Of a DNA stretch of 64,000 nt, positions 14,101 to 26,335 are shown in pieces (positions within the stretch are counted from its first letter, which is position 1; the number at the start of each line of letters is the position of its first letter). The notes under the pieces were generated by a model, which saw only the letters and a program-made list of their open reading frames with translations, made no database searches and had not been told where the DNA came from. The stretch is from NCBI GenBank assembly GCA_038496445.1, contig JALMLS010000585.1, positions 124,001 to 188,000 on the forward strand. Direction: 5' to 3'. The position numbers were made by a program, and so were the translations under genes. This stretch comes from Trichosphaerium sp. ATCC 40318. Taxonomy: Eukaryota; Discosea; Flabellinia; Trichosidae.

Positions 14101-15862
14101 GTTACATATATCTTCAACGTTGCCAAATAGTATATTTATATCGTCTTTGGATAGATGACAAGATGTTAACATGTTTCCTTTTCTAAAAGGTACTGCGAAT
14201 TTCTAAAAAAAAGTATGTTAACATTTTGTTGAAAGGCGAAGAGTAATTGCGAGCTTCTTACTTGAATCATATTTAAAGCGTCAGTTAATAATCTCTTAAG
14301 GTGCCATATAAGACGTTCAAGTGATTGAATGCGTAGATCTTTAGTATTCCAACAAGGAATAAAGCTAGGTCGATCACTCTAAATACAATTGTTAAAATTA
14401 AATCTCTTTTGCAAAAGTTTTTCAATTCGCGATTAAAAAAGCGTTAAACAATGAAAGAAAAATTAAATTAAATACGCCAATGCACTGAGAGTACAAGAAA
14501 GGAGTTTACAAGGAAAAAAGTAAATAAAAATCAAAAAAAACGCCTGTCATTGGCCAAAACGTACAATAATCTCGTTTATCCTACACCTTGCGAATTTAAT
14601 ATCAGTATGAGGAGATGGAGGACCCTATTAATACTCGATAAGAATACTTTTCAAACACAATAAGATAAAGCATACATCTTTAAAAATGCCACGAAGACTC
14701 CGTTTAGTAAATCGACGCTTGCGCAAGCTGTTTCTCTTGCTCTTCTTTGGTAATGACTGAGATGCACGAGTACCAACAGGTAGATTAGGTAAACTAGCGT
14801 TCAGGTTCGGTCCAGTATCGCTGTGCACAAGTTAAATGGAAATTTACAAAAAGACAGGTGAAAAAAAAAAACTGTTGAATCTGGATTATTACGCTCGTAA
14901 ATCACCACCAGCAAGTAACGCAGACATAGAAAAAAATTGTAGACGTGTAACACGTCCGTTAAAAAAAAATACTTCAGGCGTTTTTTGTCAGTTTTTGTAC
15001 TTACTTTCCTGCCATTCGCCATGTACTACCTCCATACTTCAAGTGATCATTGCTTCTACTATTTTTTAACCAAGGACGACCTAAAACAATCATTACAAAA
15101 GACACAAAAGCTTCAAAAAAACGTTTTAATTTTTATTTTCTGCATAAAAAAAATTGTGCATGCTATTCCAAAAATTACGTTCTACGCAGTAACTAGTATC
15201 ACAGTAATAATAAATAGTACAAAAAAATGCGTACCCAAGCTTCCATTGTCAATTGTAGAGCGCCTGCCATTTTGAACTTCTGCGCTCGCACGCCTAAATT
15301 TGTAAGCTATTGATAGTTGGCTTACTATCGCTTTTAACGCACTGTGACGATGTCAGGGGACCCGACGCGCCCGAACCGTTTGGACGCTTCAAACGAATAT
15401 CTGCACCTGTATAGTTCACCCTAGTTGCTGAATAGCGTTTCTTGCGTGGTGACTGCGATAGTTTGCTTCTTGGAGAACCAGAACGCGGGGAAATATTGGG
15501 CTTAACCATAGAGATTGAATCGCTCTCAGGCTCTCGTTGTGAGATAGCTAGCTCTATTTCCGAAACCAAGTCATTATTTACCTCATTATCGACTGGGGCA
15601 TCAGGCTCAACCACTAATAGCGGCTCTACTCAACTGTTATTACAATAATTACTGTTTTCGTACCACCAAAGCCTCGTTTTGGTTTCTTGCGTGAAGAGCG
15701 AGTAGCAGAGCTACCATAGCCTTTGGTCTTATCTTTGCCATCAATTTTTTTTCTGGACAGCGACCTTACCAATCTTCGCACAGGCGCAACTGTTTGGCGC
15801 ATACTTATCTTGCGCTTCTTTTTTTTGGCTTTCTGCGCATCTCTTTTCTCCATGTTGCTCAT
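8121..15862 (-). CDS. RhoGEF-ROCO kinase: DH, PH, ankyrin, LRR, ROC, COR, TKL kinase
   Basis: One very large minus-strand gene with about thirty short introns; I traced its coding sequence from ATG 15862 to TAA 8121. Order: a basic Ser/Lys-rich N-terminus (15.9-14.6 kb); a DH domain starting at RCRINEII and including LSKDDINILFGNVEDI (14.6-13.5 kb); PH (13.4-12.9 kb); ankyrin repeats (12.9-11.9 kb); two leucine-rich repeats (11.8-11.6 kb); a ROC GTPase with P-loop GQENVGKT, DFGGQE and G4 motif GTHRDD (11.5-10.7 kb); COR (10.6-9.6 kb); and a TKL kinase with GEGGFGG, VAIK, HRDLRSPN, DFGLAQ and APE (9.5-8.1 kb). All GTPase and kinase catalytic motifs are present. ROCO proteins are GTPase-kinases (LRRK2 type); a DH-PH head predicts coupling to a Rac/Rho GTPase such as the one at 49538. 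Dictyostelium Roco5 also carries a DH domain. Individual small exons remain provisional. Confidence 0.85.
14550..15507 (-). repeat. ROCO exon block also present, inverted, in the large transposon
   Basis: This part of the ROCO gene (exons and introns of the N-terminal region) reappears on the opposite strand in two blocks at 29940-30220 and 30792-31273. Over the final 240 bp I count six mismatches, about 97.5% identity. Introns are copied too, so the duplication was made at DNA level. The transposon copy lacks roughly 200 bp of intron and contains a foreign 570-bp stretch between the blocks. Confidence 0.9.
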
Positions 15863-16779
15863 TGTATACAACTCTACTGTTAATCATACTTTACGCGCAT
15901 TTACACGCTATAGCTGGTATACAAAGCCTTAATGTTGGTTTTGAAGTTATTTGCGTCAACAGAAATAAACGATTACATAAGTACTTACGACCATGAACAC
16001 CAAAATAGGCAAGCGTCATAGCGCTTGTTAACCAGCAATACTGGATGCATAGTTTTAATTGTGTCTATTTATTTTTTGTGTATTTTAGTACAACGCAATC
16101 GGATGTTAAGAATTGTGAGCTAGCGTCACCGTACGGTCAACAAATGATTTGTTGCTCAATGTTACATGTTTGGCAGAGACCAGCCGAAACCGCACATCTT
16201 TCTGCTTGCACAAACCGTACGCGCAAGAAAGTGTTTATAACCAAACACAAAAAGGTTCAGCTGAACGTTTATAAATTAGGCAATAAAAAACTTGATTTCG
16301 AAGTGGATTGACATTCTTGTAAAGCAAGTCATAGATTAACCTACAACGCATCTTACAAACATGCCTTTTTGGTGGCGAAAATAAGAAGAAGTTTCGGACT
16401 GTACTGTGCTCACTATCACCAAGTCACTGTTAAATAAGCGTAAATTTGAACATACTCGCAGCGACTACGCTAGATTTTGCATGACGCTTAAGGATTTGTT
16501 GTGCTAAGCCTGTTTTTTCGAGACGGTTTGTGAACATAGGTAACCTTTTGCAACTCTGCAAGCTATACTATTACTGTATCCATATGGAGTACTTTACGTG
16601 AGCATAAGTACAAAAAAACACATGCGTTCTACAATTCAGAGTGGCCTTTTAAAAGTAGGCTTAGCGTTAAAATAAAATAGCGCTATTTCAGGTAAAATCC
16701 AAGCTTGCTTCAATGTTGAATTTTTTTGCAACATATCAAATTTTAGCCGCGAATACACTTATGTTTGAGATTGACAAGA
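15863..16779. other. Intergenic region upstream of the ROCO gene
   Basis: About 0.9 kb between two minus-strand genes. A plus-strand frame at 16045-16311 has no recognisable domain and no convincing splice context. The region near 15900 should hold the ROCO promoter. No repeats or RNA genes are seen. Confidence 0.4.
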
Positions 16780-18512
16780 CTATTTATTTATGACAATTTC
16801 ACCATCTTGTACTGCTCTTACTCTAAAGTTCCATGGTAATATAGCTTCTTTAAGACGAGGTACAGAGAAAACAATGACAAGGAAAATCAAAAGAACCTAC
16901 CATATAATTTAAGAAAAAAAAAAGAACTAAAAATTTGCTTTCACGTGCCAATACCAGCCCGCCCACTGTCGCTCCAACAATAATTCCCATCATATCAGAA
17001 CAATCATTTGCTAATATTAGTATATCAAGCCTAATAGTGCGATAACAGAAATAAGAAAACAATAGTTCTAAAAAAGCAATACCCTCTGCCATGTTTTTCT
17101 TGTGTTGTAGCTGCGCATTCATTTTCTTCATTTTCGTTTACTATATCAACAGTTCCATCCAAGCAAGGTGACTCAATAGCGTTTAATCTCTTGTCATATG
17201 ACTTGTCAATATGTGAGACATCGATCAAAAAGGAACTGTTTGTCATCAATGTTACACAACCTTAAGAAAAACATCAACTGTCAAGTTGAGCATGTTCAGT
17301 AAATTATCAATAACCCTCTACCTGATACGTTTAAACTTGCAGAATTATCTGAAGTAAGTACCAATCGTACGTTACCATTGTTTATAAAGTCTCCGTTGAT
17401 AACAGTAGGTGTTGTTATCTCCAAAGTAAAAGATACATTTGATGGTACTATGTAGGTGCCATTAAAAGAGCAACCTCGTCTATCATTGCATTGAAGGCAA
17501 GTTATATCCTCACATGAAACTAAACAAACCATATGAGTATTTGATCGTAAAAACCTAGGTAAAACACCTGCCAAGATACGAAAAACATGAGAACCGTACC
17601 TATTGTAGTGGGCGCTTGATTAGGACCGTTATATGGTGCCTCAGTGGGTACCCCAGTGGGTGAATCTGTTGGTAATTCGGTTGGCGCTTCGGTTGGCGCT
17701 TCGGTAGGCGCTGGTGTTGGTGGATTACAAGAACATGATGTGATAGATATAAGAATTCCTCCAATATTACCAGTGTCCTCTAATGTAAAGCTGAGACTAT
17801 GATTTCCGGTTGTCATAACATTCAAATCGAAACCGGTAGCCATTTGTATAGTCCTAAAATGTTGGTTTGAAGTATAGACTATAGGTTGATTGTCTAGTTC
17901 TACTTTAACAATGTTGTCGTCTGCCCAACATTTTAGTGATAAATAGCATACTAGCGAAGTGTTAATAAAAATCAACGTAAACGAGCTCAACACTGCATAA
18001 ACGAACCTCTCTGAGTTTGAAACGTTGTTTCAAACGTTACATTACCTTTAGTAACACCAAAACCTTGCCAACTTATCCATGCACTCTAGAATAACATGAG
18101 AATGAAACAACTCCATCTGAAAAAAATAGTACAGGTTTAAAGAGAGTGTTGTTGATTGGATGCCTCCAAGAGTCTACAAGAGGCCCACAGCATCTTGGTA
18201 GCGCGTATGAAAAGCAACATCCTGTTAGAGGGTCCGTAAAACCGTCACCGAAACAATCTGAAAACTCTGCTGTTGTGCCATCGCATATGCGCCAATGCGG
18301 GTCTTGTACTTGTGGCATTGTTACGGGAAGACTTACAAAAAAATCATCAACGCCTTTTTCAATACGTTAAAAAGGTTCCAAGTAAAATAAGACGTGCCTG
18401 TTGGGTATAGACCAATATCACTCAAACATTGTTGTATTTCTGGCTCGTATGGCGTGTACGCCATTACAATGGTGGATAGAAGGATCAGAACGAACGTTAG
18501 CGCGTATTGCAT
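16780..18512 (-). CDS. Type I surface protein with PTEAP stalk and short cytoplasmic tail
   Basis: The ATG at 18512 gives a signal peptide (MQYALTFVLILLSTIVMA). Next come a Cys-rich segment (CFGDGFTDPLTGCC), a beta-rich domain (CWADDNIVKVELDNQP...), a stalk of PTEAPTEAPTELPTDSPT, a second Cys-rich domain (SCEDITCLQCNDRRGC), a transmembrane helix (MMGIIVGATVGGLVLVLLIF) and a tail ending EIVINK at a TAG (16780). Two of its introns use GC donors written GCACGT (18397-18354 and 16948-16897); only these keep the frame. It is probably a cell-surface adhesin or receptor. A shorter relative of its 3' end lies at 48809-49330. A CACGTG palindrome sits 53 bp upstream of the start. Confidence 0.75.
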
Positions 18513-18564
18513 CCTGTAGAGAGAAGAAGTTGGCTCTTTCCCTTTTGTTAGCCGTTTTTTTAAT

Positions 18565-18570
18565 CACGTG
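18565..18570. promoter_or_regulatory. CACGTG palindrome 53 bp before a start codon
   Basis: TCACGTGA context upstream of the surface-protein gene starting at 18512. The same hexamer lies at similar distances before two other starts (56739-56744 and 62580-62585), suggesting a shared bHLH/bZIP-type promoter element. Confidence 0.45.
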
Positions 18571-19425
18571 ATGAACAAACTATAAAAGTATCTTCAGCAG
18601 CTTTTTAGGACAAAGATTTGTTACGAAAACATTTTGTACATGAAGCTATGTGTACTTTTGAGCAAAATTTGTGTAATGTAAGTAACCTGACATAACACAG
18701 CTCTTCCATTTTATTTCGTTTGTTTTTCGCGTTCGACATTTTGGGAAATAAGTCACTTGAGTAGTACTTGCAGTTTTGTCTTAAAGGACAAAATGATTGA
18801 AAAATTAGTATTCTTTGTAGCTATGATTCAACATTGAAAAACGATCGGGGTTAGATTAGTTTCATTTTATACATGAGGTTCTTATGAAAACTGTGATCAT
18901 TTTTTCATGATTACGATTGAGAATAGTAATGAGGTAAAAAGCAAGATTGAATGGTACATGAAGAGAGGTCAAGAATTTGACAATGGACACGTAAATATTG
19001 TGGCATCAAAACGGAAGCAGAAAGCTTTATTCTGCTAGCTAACAATATTTTTCAATTTTGGTTTGGGTTTTTAAATCGCGTGTTCCAGTTCATAATTTCT
19101 CCTACCGTGGATCACATTTCAAAACCCCGGATATGCTAGGCCAAGTAAAATTGTCAGTTATGTAAGAACTAACAGAACTTGAAAGATTTGCCAGATCTAA
19201 CTCGAAAACCGATAGTCACAACAGCAAATTTGAACAACATGTAAAAACAAAAACTAAAGTTTGGATATGAATTCGAACTGTTGTCTCATCTACTCTACAG
19301 CTATATACAAAATATAACAATAGAATAAGTGTTATTTCTTCTAGATATTAATGTATTCAAAGAACGAATTTTATCACTCATTAATAGGATGCCATTTCCA
19401 TGATTACTTTGTAGTTCAATTTTAT
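18571..19425. other. Intergenic, no feature seen
   Basis: AT-rich sequence between two minus-strand surface-protein genes. No frame above background, no repeat and no RNA gene that I can recognise. Confidence 0.4.
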
Positions 19426-19748
19426 TCAAGCGTATACTTTGGAATCACTGTTATGATGTTTGTAATATCTGTAAGTAAGTAGCGCAATACCAACAATAAT
19501 ACAAAGTAAAGCAACACCACATCCTATACCAACATAGAGAAAAAGGAATAATTTGTCATCTCCACATGATGCTGAATCATTACGAATTAAATCAGACAGA
19601 TCAATTGTCTCAACATTTAATACCTCACAATCCTTTGTTTCAACTCTATCTGATACTTGTGCATAAAGGCATCCTGGAGGTAATGTAATGGTTGCAAAAC
19701 TTTCAAGTTGTATTGTGATATCTAGAGTAAGCTGAGTAACAGTACATA
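19426..19748 (-). pseudogene. 3' half of a membrane-protein gene split by the 17.7-kb transposon
   Basis: The last exon encodes a beta-rich segment (DITIQLESFATITLPPGC), a Cys-containing stem, a transmembrane helix (LFLYVGIGCGVALLCIIVGI) and a short tail ending HHNSDSKVYA at a TGA (19426). Its upstream exons are not to the right of it but at 37474-37938, beyond the transposon. The acceptor TTACTCTAG lies just inside 19748. Removing the transposon and one TA copy leaves a 67-nt intron (GTAAAG to CTCTAG) that splices both halves in frame. It may still function if the transposon-containing intron is spliced or the element excises; otherwise it is inactivated. Confidence 0.75.
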
Positions 19749-20400
19749 CAGGTCTAAAATTTTTGAGCTGTTTTTATGGTAGATACCATGAATTTGTGGT
19801 ATAATTATACCATTGATTACAATTTTATACCACAAATTCCAGTATAATATACCATAAATCAAAGACTTTATACCATGAAACAGCCAAATTATACCATAAA
19901 TATGCAGTAGAAAGTGCGAATTTATACCATATTTTTTCACCTGAAAAAATGCAATATATGGTATAATTCTACCATAAAACATGGTATAATACACAGTATA
20001 ATACCATAAAGCCTGGTATATTATACCACCAAGTACAGTATATGATACTATATAACTTGGTATTGTGTACCATAAACAGCAGTATCTTATACCACAAATC
20101 ACAGTATAGTATACTACATAACTTAGTATCTTGTACCATAAACAGTGGTATATTATACCATAAAACTTGGTACTTTGTACCACAAACAATGGTATACTAT
20201 ACCATGAAACTTGGTACTTTGTACCATAAACAATGGTATATTATACCATGAAACTTGGTACTGTATACCATAAAACTTGGTACTTTATACCATAAACAAT
20301 GGTATATTATACCATGAAACTTGGTATTGTATACCATAAATAACCAAAAAAACCAGTTTATTGTACTACAAAACACAGTATAAAATACCATAAATATCAA
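19749..20400. repeat. Left terminal repeat and subterminal TATACCA array
   Basis: After the CAGGTCTAAAA terminus come about 600 bp of TGGTATA and TATACCA in both orientations, often as palindromes such as GGTATATTATACC and GGTACTTTGTACC. The long minus-strand frame through this array is repeat-encoded and not a gene. Confidence 0.85.
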
Positions 20401-20419
20401 AAATCCCATACGATATTGT

Positions 20420-22627
20420 TTAAAACTCCAAATATTCACTCAAAGCTACATCTTCAATGGAATGAAGGCCTATTTGATTTTTAACTAATATTTTGTTAGA
20501 TAAAAAAAATGTAAGCAAACTTACAAGAGAGAAAATGCGTAGCTAATTTGTCAGCCTTGGAGTCATAGTGCAATTCCCGAAACAGTTGCAATAAAGCTTT
20601 TTTGCTCAAAGTTTTCTTATGATTTGCCTTTATTCTCGCCAAAACTATTGATTTATCATCCTACAAAACAATTAACACTTTGTCAAACTTTGTGAGAGCA
20701 CTTGTTTTTTTTCAATCAATGTGGCTTTTATCACGTATCTTGCCACCATCTCTGAGCTATCTCTACAACTTTCAATTGAACCTCCTAATACCTTACTTGT
20801 CGTCAAATCAATAGATGCCGGCACAACTTTTTTATAATTGGCGATGCTGGTTTCAAAGCCAAGTATTTCATCTACATTTGCACTTGGACCTAAAACATTT
20901 GAGATAAGGAAAAAAAAAAAACCCAATGTCTACTTACAGTACGTGTAAATGCTGTCAGAGCTTGCAACAATAGAAAACCAAGCACTAGAAAATAGTAAAG
21001 ACAATACACTGTAGCATAGTAAAAGAAAAGTACATGTTAGAGGTATAAAAGTCATCTTCTATGTCGCCGATTGAGTCAAAAACAATAAAATGATTTTCCG
21101 AATTCTTGTAAAAAGGAATCAAGGCAAACACAGAATGGTTCTTCAACTCAACATCCTAAAGATATTTAGCACAATACCTACCAATACATGTACCATTGAA
21201 GAAACAGCCGATAAGTCTTGCTTTAAACCAATCACCGTGACTTTGTGGTAGTAATCTTGAATTGTTAACAAAAAAAAAAAGGAGTGCAATGTACCTTTTT
21301 TTTTACTACCAAAAAAAAACCTGTTAGCTTCGTCAAATGCAATCCACACTGTACCTTGCTATCTTTGCCAAATTCATATAAGCATCCATTTGCTGTGCGT
21401 TTGGTGTACCATCTGAGGTAAACAACCATATAAAATCTTTAAACTTAAACTTGAGATCTCGCACTGAAACTACATCGTTTAACAATAGCCGCTCTTTCTT
21501 TTTTTTTTCTACAGGTGCTTTCTCATTCTCTTTTTCAAGACCTATATCGTGTCAAATGTGAATAAAAGCAAAGAAATCAGCTGTACCAGTAGTATTGGCA
21601 TCCACGTTCACAACAAGTTTGTCGACACTGTTATTACTTTGTTCACTTTCCTCGACACTTGACTTTGTAGTTTCTAATAAATTTATTATATCAGCTATAT
21701 CCATATCACCTTCTGAATCATCAATAAATGTGTCGCTACAACAGGCATGAGAGGAAAAAAAAAGAAGGAAAGAAGCACGTGAAAAATAAAAGCCGCACAT
21801 GTATTTGTAATGTCCATTTGTTGTAAAGTAATTGTGGCCAGTTTGTTGATATTTTCCATGCTTATTTTGTAAAGCATCCATTGTGAGCGTGTAGTATTCT
21901 GTAATCTGAACAATATTAAATCACAAATAAATAAGCAAAAAAAAAAAGGTAAATTTACTTTTCGTACCCATCCTTGTACCATTTCTTTTAAAGCCACAGT
22001 GATTGTAAAAGGAATCTTAAAATGAAACACTTTGTTTTGAAGTGCTAAATTAAAAATAGCAACTAATAACAGGTTAGGCACTGAACGCTAAGTTGATTAT
22101 GCTTTACATACTAACAGAAGCCTCTGAAATCTGTGGAATTTTGGATTTTATTTCTACCAAATACCTGCTCACATACGCTTTAAAAGTCCTTGTAGTTAGT
22201 AAATAGTCATTGTTAACTTGAGAGTAGTTCAAGTCGCATTTTGCAAATTTTGGGTTTGTTCTCCACGTGGTTTTAAATGCTTCCCATGTTTTTTTTTTAG
22301 CACTGGAACTAAGAGCTCCAGCCTCTAAATAAAGTCTTTGAGCAATAACACCAGCTTCCGACTATTGCATTATTAGTGTGGTTTTTAATACAAAAACAAG
22401 TGGTAGCGCACGTTTGTAGTGGCAATCTCCGGCTTGGATTGATTTGTGGTCATGCCAACATTTTGCTTTATTGTCTTCACCTCCTGTTCTAAGGCTCGAA
22501 TGTGATGTGCAAGCTTTCTAAACTGTAATTAACAACTGGTAGAATAATAACAAAAAAAACCATACTGAACCAGTGCTTTCAAATTTTCCTCGTTCATTTG
22601 CTTCTTTGATGGCGGCTCAGCAGACAT
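20420..22627 (-). CDS. Transposon protein, possibly Ulp1/C48 protease-like
   Basis: Starts at ATG 22627 (MSAEPPSKKQMNEEN), only 66 bp downstream of the transposase stop, and ends at TAA 20420 just inside the TATACCA array. A coiled-coil segment (HHIRALEQEVKTIKQN) is followed by a helical region, an acidic linker, a segment FIWLFTSDGTPNAQQMDAYM and then NHSVFALIPFYKNSENHF followed by IVFDSIGD. The last two resemble the WLND...Y and H-W...DS parts of Ulp1 cysteine proteases, which often ride on CACTA and KDZ elements. I could not place the catalytic Cys with confidence; ESCRDS is a candidate, without the usual DCG. Exons near 21300-21380 are not resolved. Function otherwise unknown. Confidence 0.6.
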
Positions 22628-22692
22628 GGCGTGCTTACAAAGTTGTTAAAATTTACTAATTTAATTGACTACAATGATGAATACAGAGTTTT

Positions 22693-25600
22693 TTAGGAAG
22701 GAATGGCATAGTGATAGTAGTTAATGAGCTGCTCTCCATCGTCACTGGTTGTATATACTTGCGCTAGCTTGTACACATTTTTTAGTGGTACACATGCTAT
22801 TGTGTCAGCAAATTCAACGCTACAGCAAAGTCAGTGTTTCAAAAGCAAAGAGTGAAGGTTTTGCACGTCAATAGCTCGCTGTTGGCATCATATGGGTTGT
22901 TTGGGTTTTTTAAAATAAAGTACCTAAAATTACGTGAGTAAATTAGTTGTTGCACTACTACAAACAGCTCACTCTCCGAATACAAACACTTGATTATTGT
23001 CAGTGATGCTTTGATAGATGGCTTGAGTTTTAACATATATGCAGTCTTTTTTAGTTTCTCTCTTTGCCGGTCTCCATGATTTAAAAAGAGTTTCATTTGA
23101 GACAGACAGCTTCATTGTCAGATCTTCCATTGTTACAGAGTTATAAGAAACAAACGGTTCTGACATAAGTCTCCTAGTATCAGCAGGGAATGTAGCCTCA
23201 AATGCTAATTTTTCCATGTGGCATAACTCTCTAACACACCTTTTGTTGCCTAAAAACAAAGTGAGATGTAATTTTTTTTATTTGCATTGCTTACGTAAAA
23301 TCCAGAGTGCCTTTTGTCTTTTGTAAAATGGAGGAGTGATCACTTTCCTTGACAATTCAACGTTATCTTTGTATTGATTGTGTAGCACAGAAGTGCAAAG
23401 GGCATCAAACTTGCCAATATATGATAACATTAACCATGGTATTTCTTTGTCTACTATGTCCCTATGCTTTGTTGGTGTATGTTGAAACAAAACATTTTGT
23501 ATACTTTATTTTGTCATGGTTCTTCGATGACAGCTTCCATTTTTTGATGGTGGCATGCTTAGATTCACATGCATAAGTGCTAATAATGTACAGTTAATCA
23601 CAACCATGTTAAAAGTGTACCTAAAGTGTTTAAAAACTCCAAATCGTTTAATCATGTATTCATAATGGTAAGGCACGTGAAAGTTTGTTGTGTCTAAATT
23701 TAACTCTAATAAGTTGTCAATGATCAGACACATACAAAAAAAGTAAATTGCAAACAGTACCAGGTAAATTAAGCTTTATTTCATTCAATAAGTTTTTGTA
23801 TTTGATTGTTACACTTTTGACTTGACGTTCTGACATAAAATCTCTTTGTGTCAATACTACAAAAGCCAACAAGTGTTTCCTTTAAAATTGGTCAATAAAA
23901 AGACAACACAAAGAGCTTTGAGAGGTACCACATTGACATGAGGTCATCAGGTAAAATGTGGCGAAAAACCAGAGCAGACATTTTCAAAAAGGTCCTCATG
24001 TCTGTTCCGTCCCAACTCTCAGATACTAAACATCCTGTATTATTCCACACTGCCTTCATTCTAAAATGACTTTGAATCAATACATCAAGTCAACAACATG
24101 TACATACTTTCCTAACCCTGTATTTTGTTTTCTAACATACTTGATCCTACGATTTAGAGTTTTTTTAAAAGTTTCTTTGGGTTGAAGCTCTTGCATTTTA
24201 GCCAATGCCGCATCCAACACATTTTTAGCTATACCCAATATGATGTTATGAAATGGACAATATGGAGAATCCAAAAAAAAGTCAAAGTGATAGTTCAGCA
24301 GTTTACTGAACGGAGACTAAAAAAAAAAAAAATACCAGTTAATCTAAAGTAAAACTAAATTCGTGGTTTGTTGCTCACCTGCCTGTGAATGCTAAAACAA
24401 TCTTTAATGTGATCACTGTATGAGTGTTCATGTGCCATGGTGAGGATTTGGTGTGTGTTTCTTGTGGCTGTTACAATCTCATTGTCTTCTGTAATTAATT
24501 GAAAGGCATTTTTTGGCACTCTACATATTCGGCAAGGATAATGAGATGTTGGACTCCTCATTGCTAAAAGTAACATAAATTGATCAATAATGAAGGATTT
24601 TTGTACATATCAATCTATTTGAGCCTGGTGAATCACCCAATATCTTAGACAACCTCAAATACACTGTGAAGTACTATTTTTGGATTAAATTGTAAAAAAA
24701 AAACCAATAAAATTGGCACGTACCTTTTGTTCACTTTTTATGTAACATCTCATGCCATTGTACACCTTTAAAAAATCATTTACAACATGCTCCAATAGAT
24801 CTTCTTCATGCAAACACTTTGGTAACACAGCCAACAACATTTTTCCAGTAGCACTGGCACTGTTAGGTAAATTCCAAACAACCATATACAAAGGCCCCAA
24901 ACTGTCTTTTTTATCGTATGTAAAATCATCCTTGCTTATATATGCTATTGATTAACAGTGAGTAGACAATCAAAAGATAAGTATAGTGTACCTGGGAGTA
25001 AAATAGTGTTGTCTTTGTCTGCCTCATAAACATCAAGTACATCTGCAAACACTTTTTTCACATTGGTTCCAGTTTCTGGACCTTTGTATACCTTCTCTGC
25101 TTTCGTAGTTCCATCTTCATAGTGCGTGTGCATTGTGGCTGGTCCATCAGTTATACATTCAGTGATGCTTTTTCTTGTGGGCAAATAATACAACACTCTT
25201 TTGATATGCTCTGATGGAGAGTAAAAAGGAACTTGTGTCGTGTATACAACTTTGTCTGACTTGGTTTTCTTGTCCACTGATATTATTTCAGGTGGGAATT
25301 GAGGCAAAAACTAGTATAAAACAATAAGCAAGGACAAAGGCATATACGTCTGATAAATGTACTTTTGTAGCAATTTCTTTCAACAATGTGTTTACAGAAA
25401 CAGACACAGTGCCTAACAAAGCCAACATAAGAGATAATCACAACGTGGTGTGTTACATACCATTAGCGTCAAGTCCAAAAAGAACCAAGGCAGTATTGAA
25501 CAGCTCTAAAATTTTTTTACACAAAACCAAAGACAGTTTGTGTTCCAACTTTAGCGCAAACAACAAATAACCAAGCTTTTGTTGAGGAGAGGCAGAGTTA

Positions 25601-26235
25601 AAGTCATCACTTGGCTCAAAATCTGGAGGCTTTTGTTCTTTTTTCCATTGCTCATCAGACAACTGTTCGAATTCTTTAACAAACAAATTAAATGCTACAC
25701 TAATTGTTACAGTTAACTCACCACTGCGCATAGCCTCACCATCAACACTTAAAAAGTGTGGAAGAGTTGTACATGGTAGCTCCGTATTGTCATCTCTTCT
25801 TAAATATATTGGTTCCACAAACTCGTCACTGACACTGCTTTCATTGCTCTCATCACCGGTGCCATTGAATCCACTGTCCGCACTACTTTCAGAGTCACTA
25901 CTGTGACTTATTGCATTGCTATTGGCATCACAATCTGTATCATATAGATTAAAAGCAAGCAGGTGGTCGACACTTTCACTGGCATTTGCTGAATCTCCCA
26001 AATTAATATCATGAGTTCTAATCCGTTTCTTTGCTTTGCTAATGTTATTGTTTCTTTGAGAAAAGTCTCTACCTCGTTTGCCCATTCCTATAATTAACTA
26101 AGTACATTTGAGGTATTTTGTACATGTACCTAGCTTTATGGTCGCCGCTGTATGTTTATTAGATTTTAAGTGTCTGTAATGATAATGTCTCCATGTATAC
26201 CATGTCTTACAAGCGTCACAATACACGTTAGCCAT
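22693..26235 (-). CDS. Tnp2/CACTA-like transposase with N-terminal zinc finger
   Basis: About a dozen exons join in phase from ATG 26235 to TAA 22693. The N-terminus is a C2H2/U1-type finger (CDACKTWYTWRHYHYRHLKS), followed by an acidic Ser/Asp region. The core has HIKRVLYYLPTRKSI, then KDDFTYDKKDSLGPLYMVVW followed by NLP, GDSPGSNRLI, a C-x2-C motif (YPCRIC), DSPYCPFHNIILGIAKNVLD and PYHYEYMIKRFGVFKHF. Order and spacing match the Tnp2 family of CACTA elements: a DGF-like region followed by NLP, a CxxC, a DxxH-like helix and a C-terminal YERFNG-like block. It should cut and join the CAGG ends. The genes on either side lie 66 and 100 bp away on the same strand. The metal-binding triad needs alignment to confirm. 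Confidence 0.75.
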
Positions 26236-26335
26236 TGTTGCTTGTTGTTAATTACAATTAAGAAAAAAAACTCCACTTAATGAGCATAAATTTATTTATT
26301 GTTTCCTACACAATTTATCTAAACCTATGAACAAT

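Noticed and set aside
19722-20439. Long frames on both strands rich in Tyr, Trp and Ile
   Set aside because: They are translations of the TATACCA array; the same is true of frames at 42446-42871 and 43149-43421.
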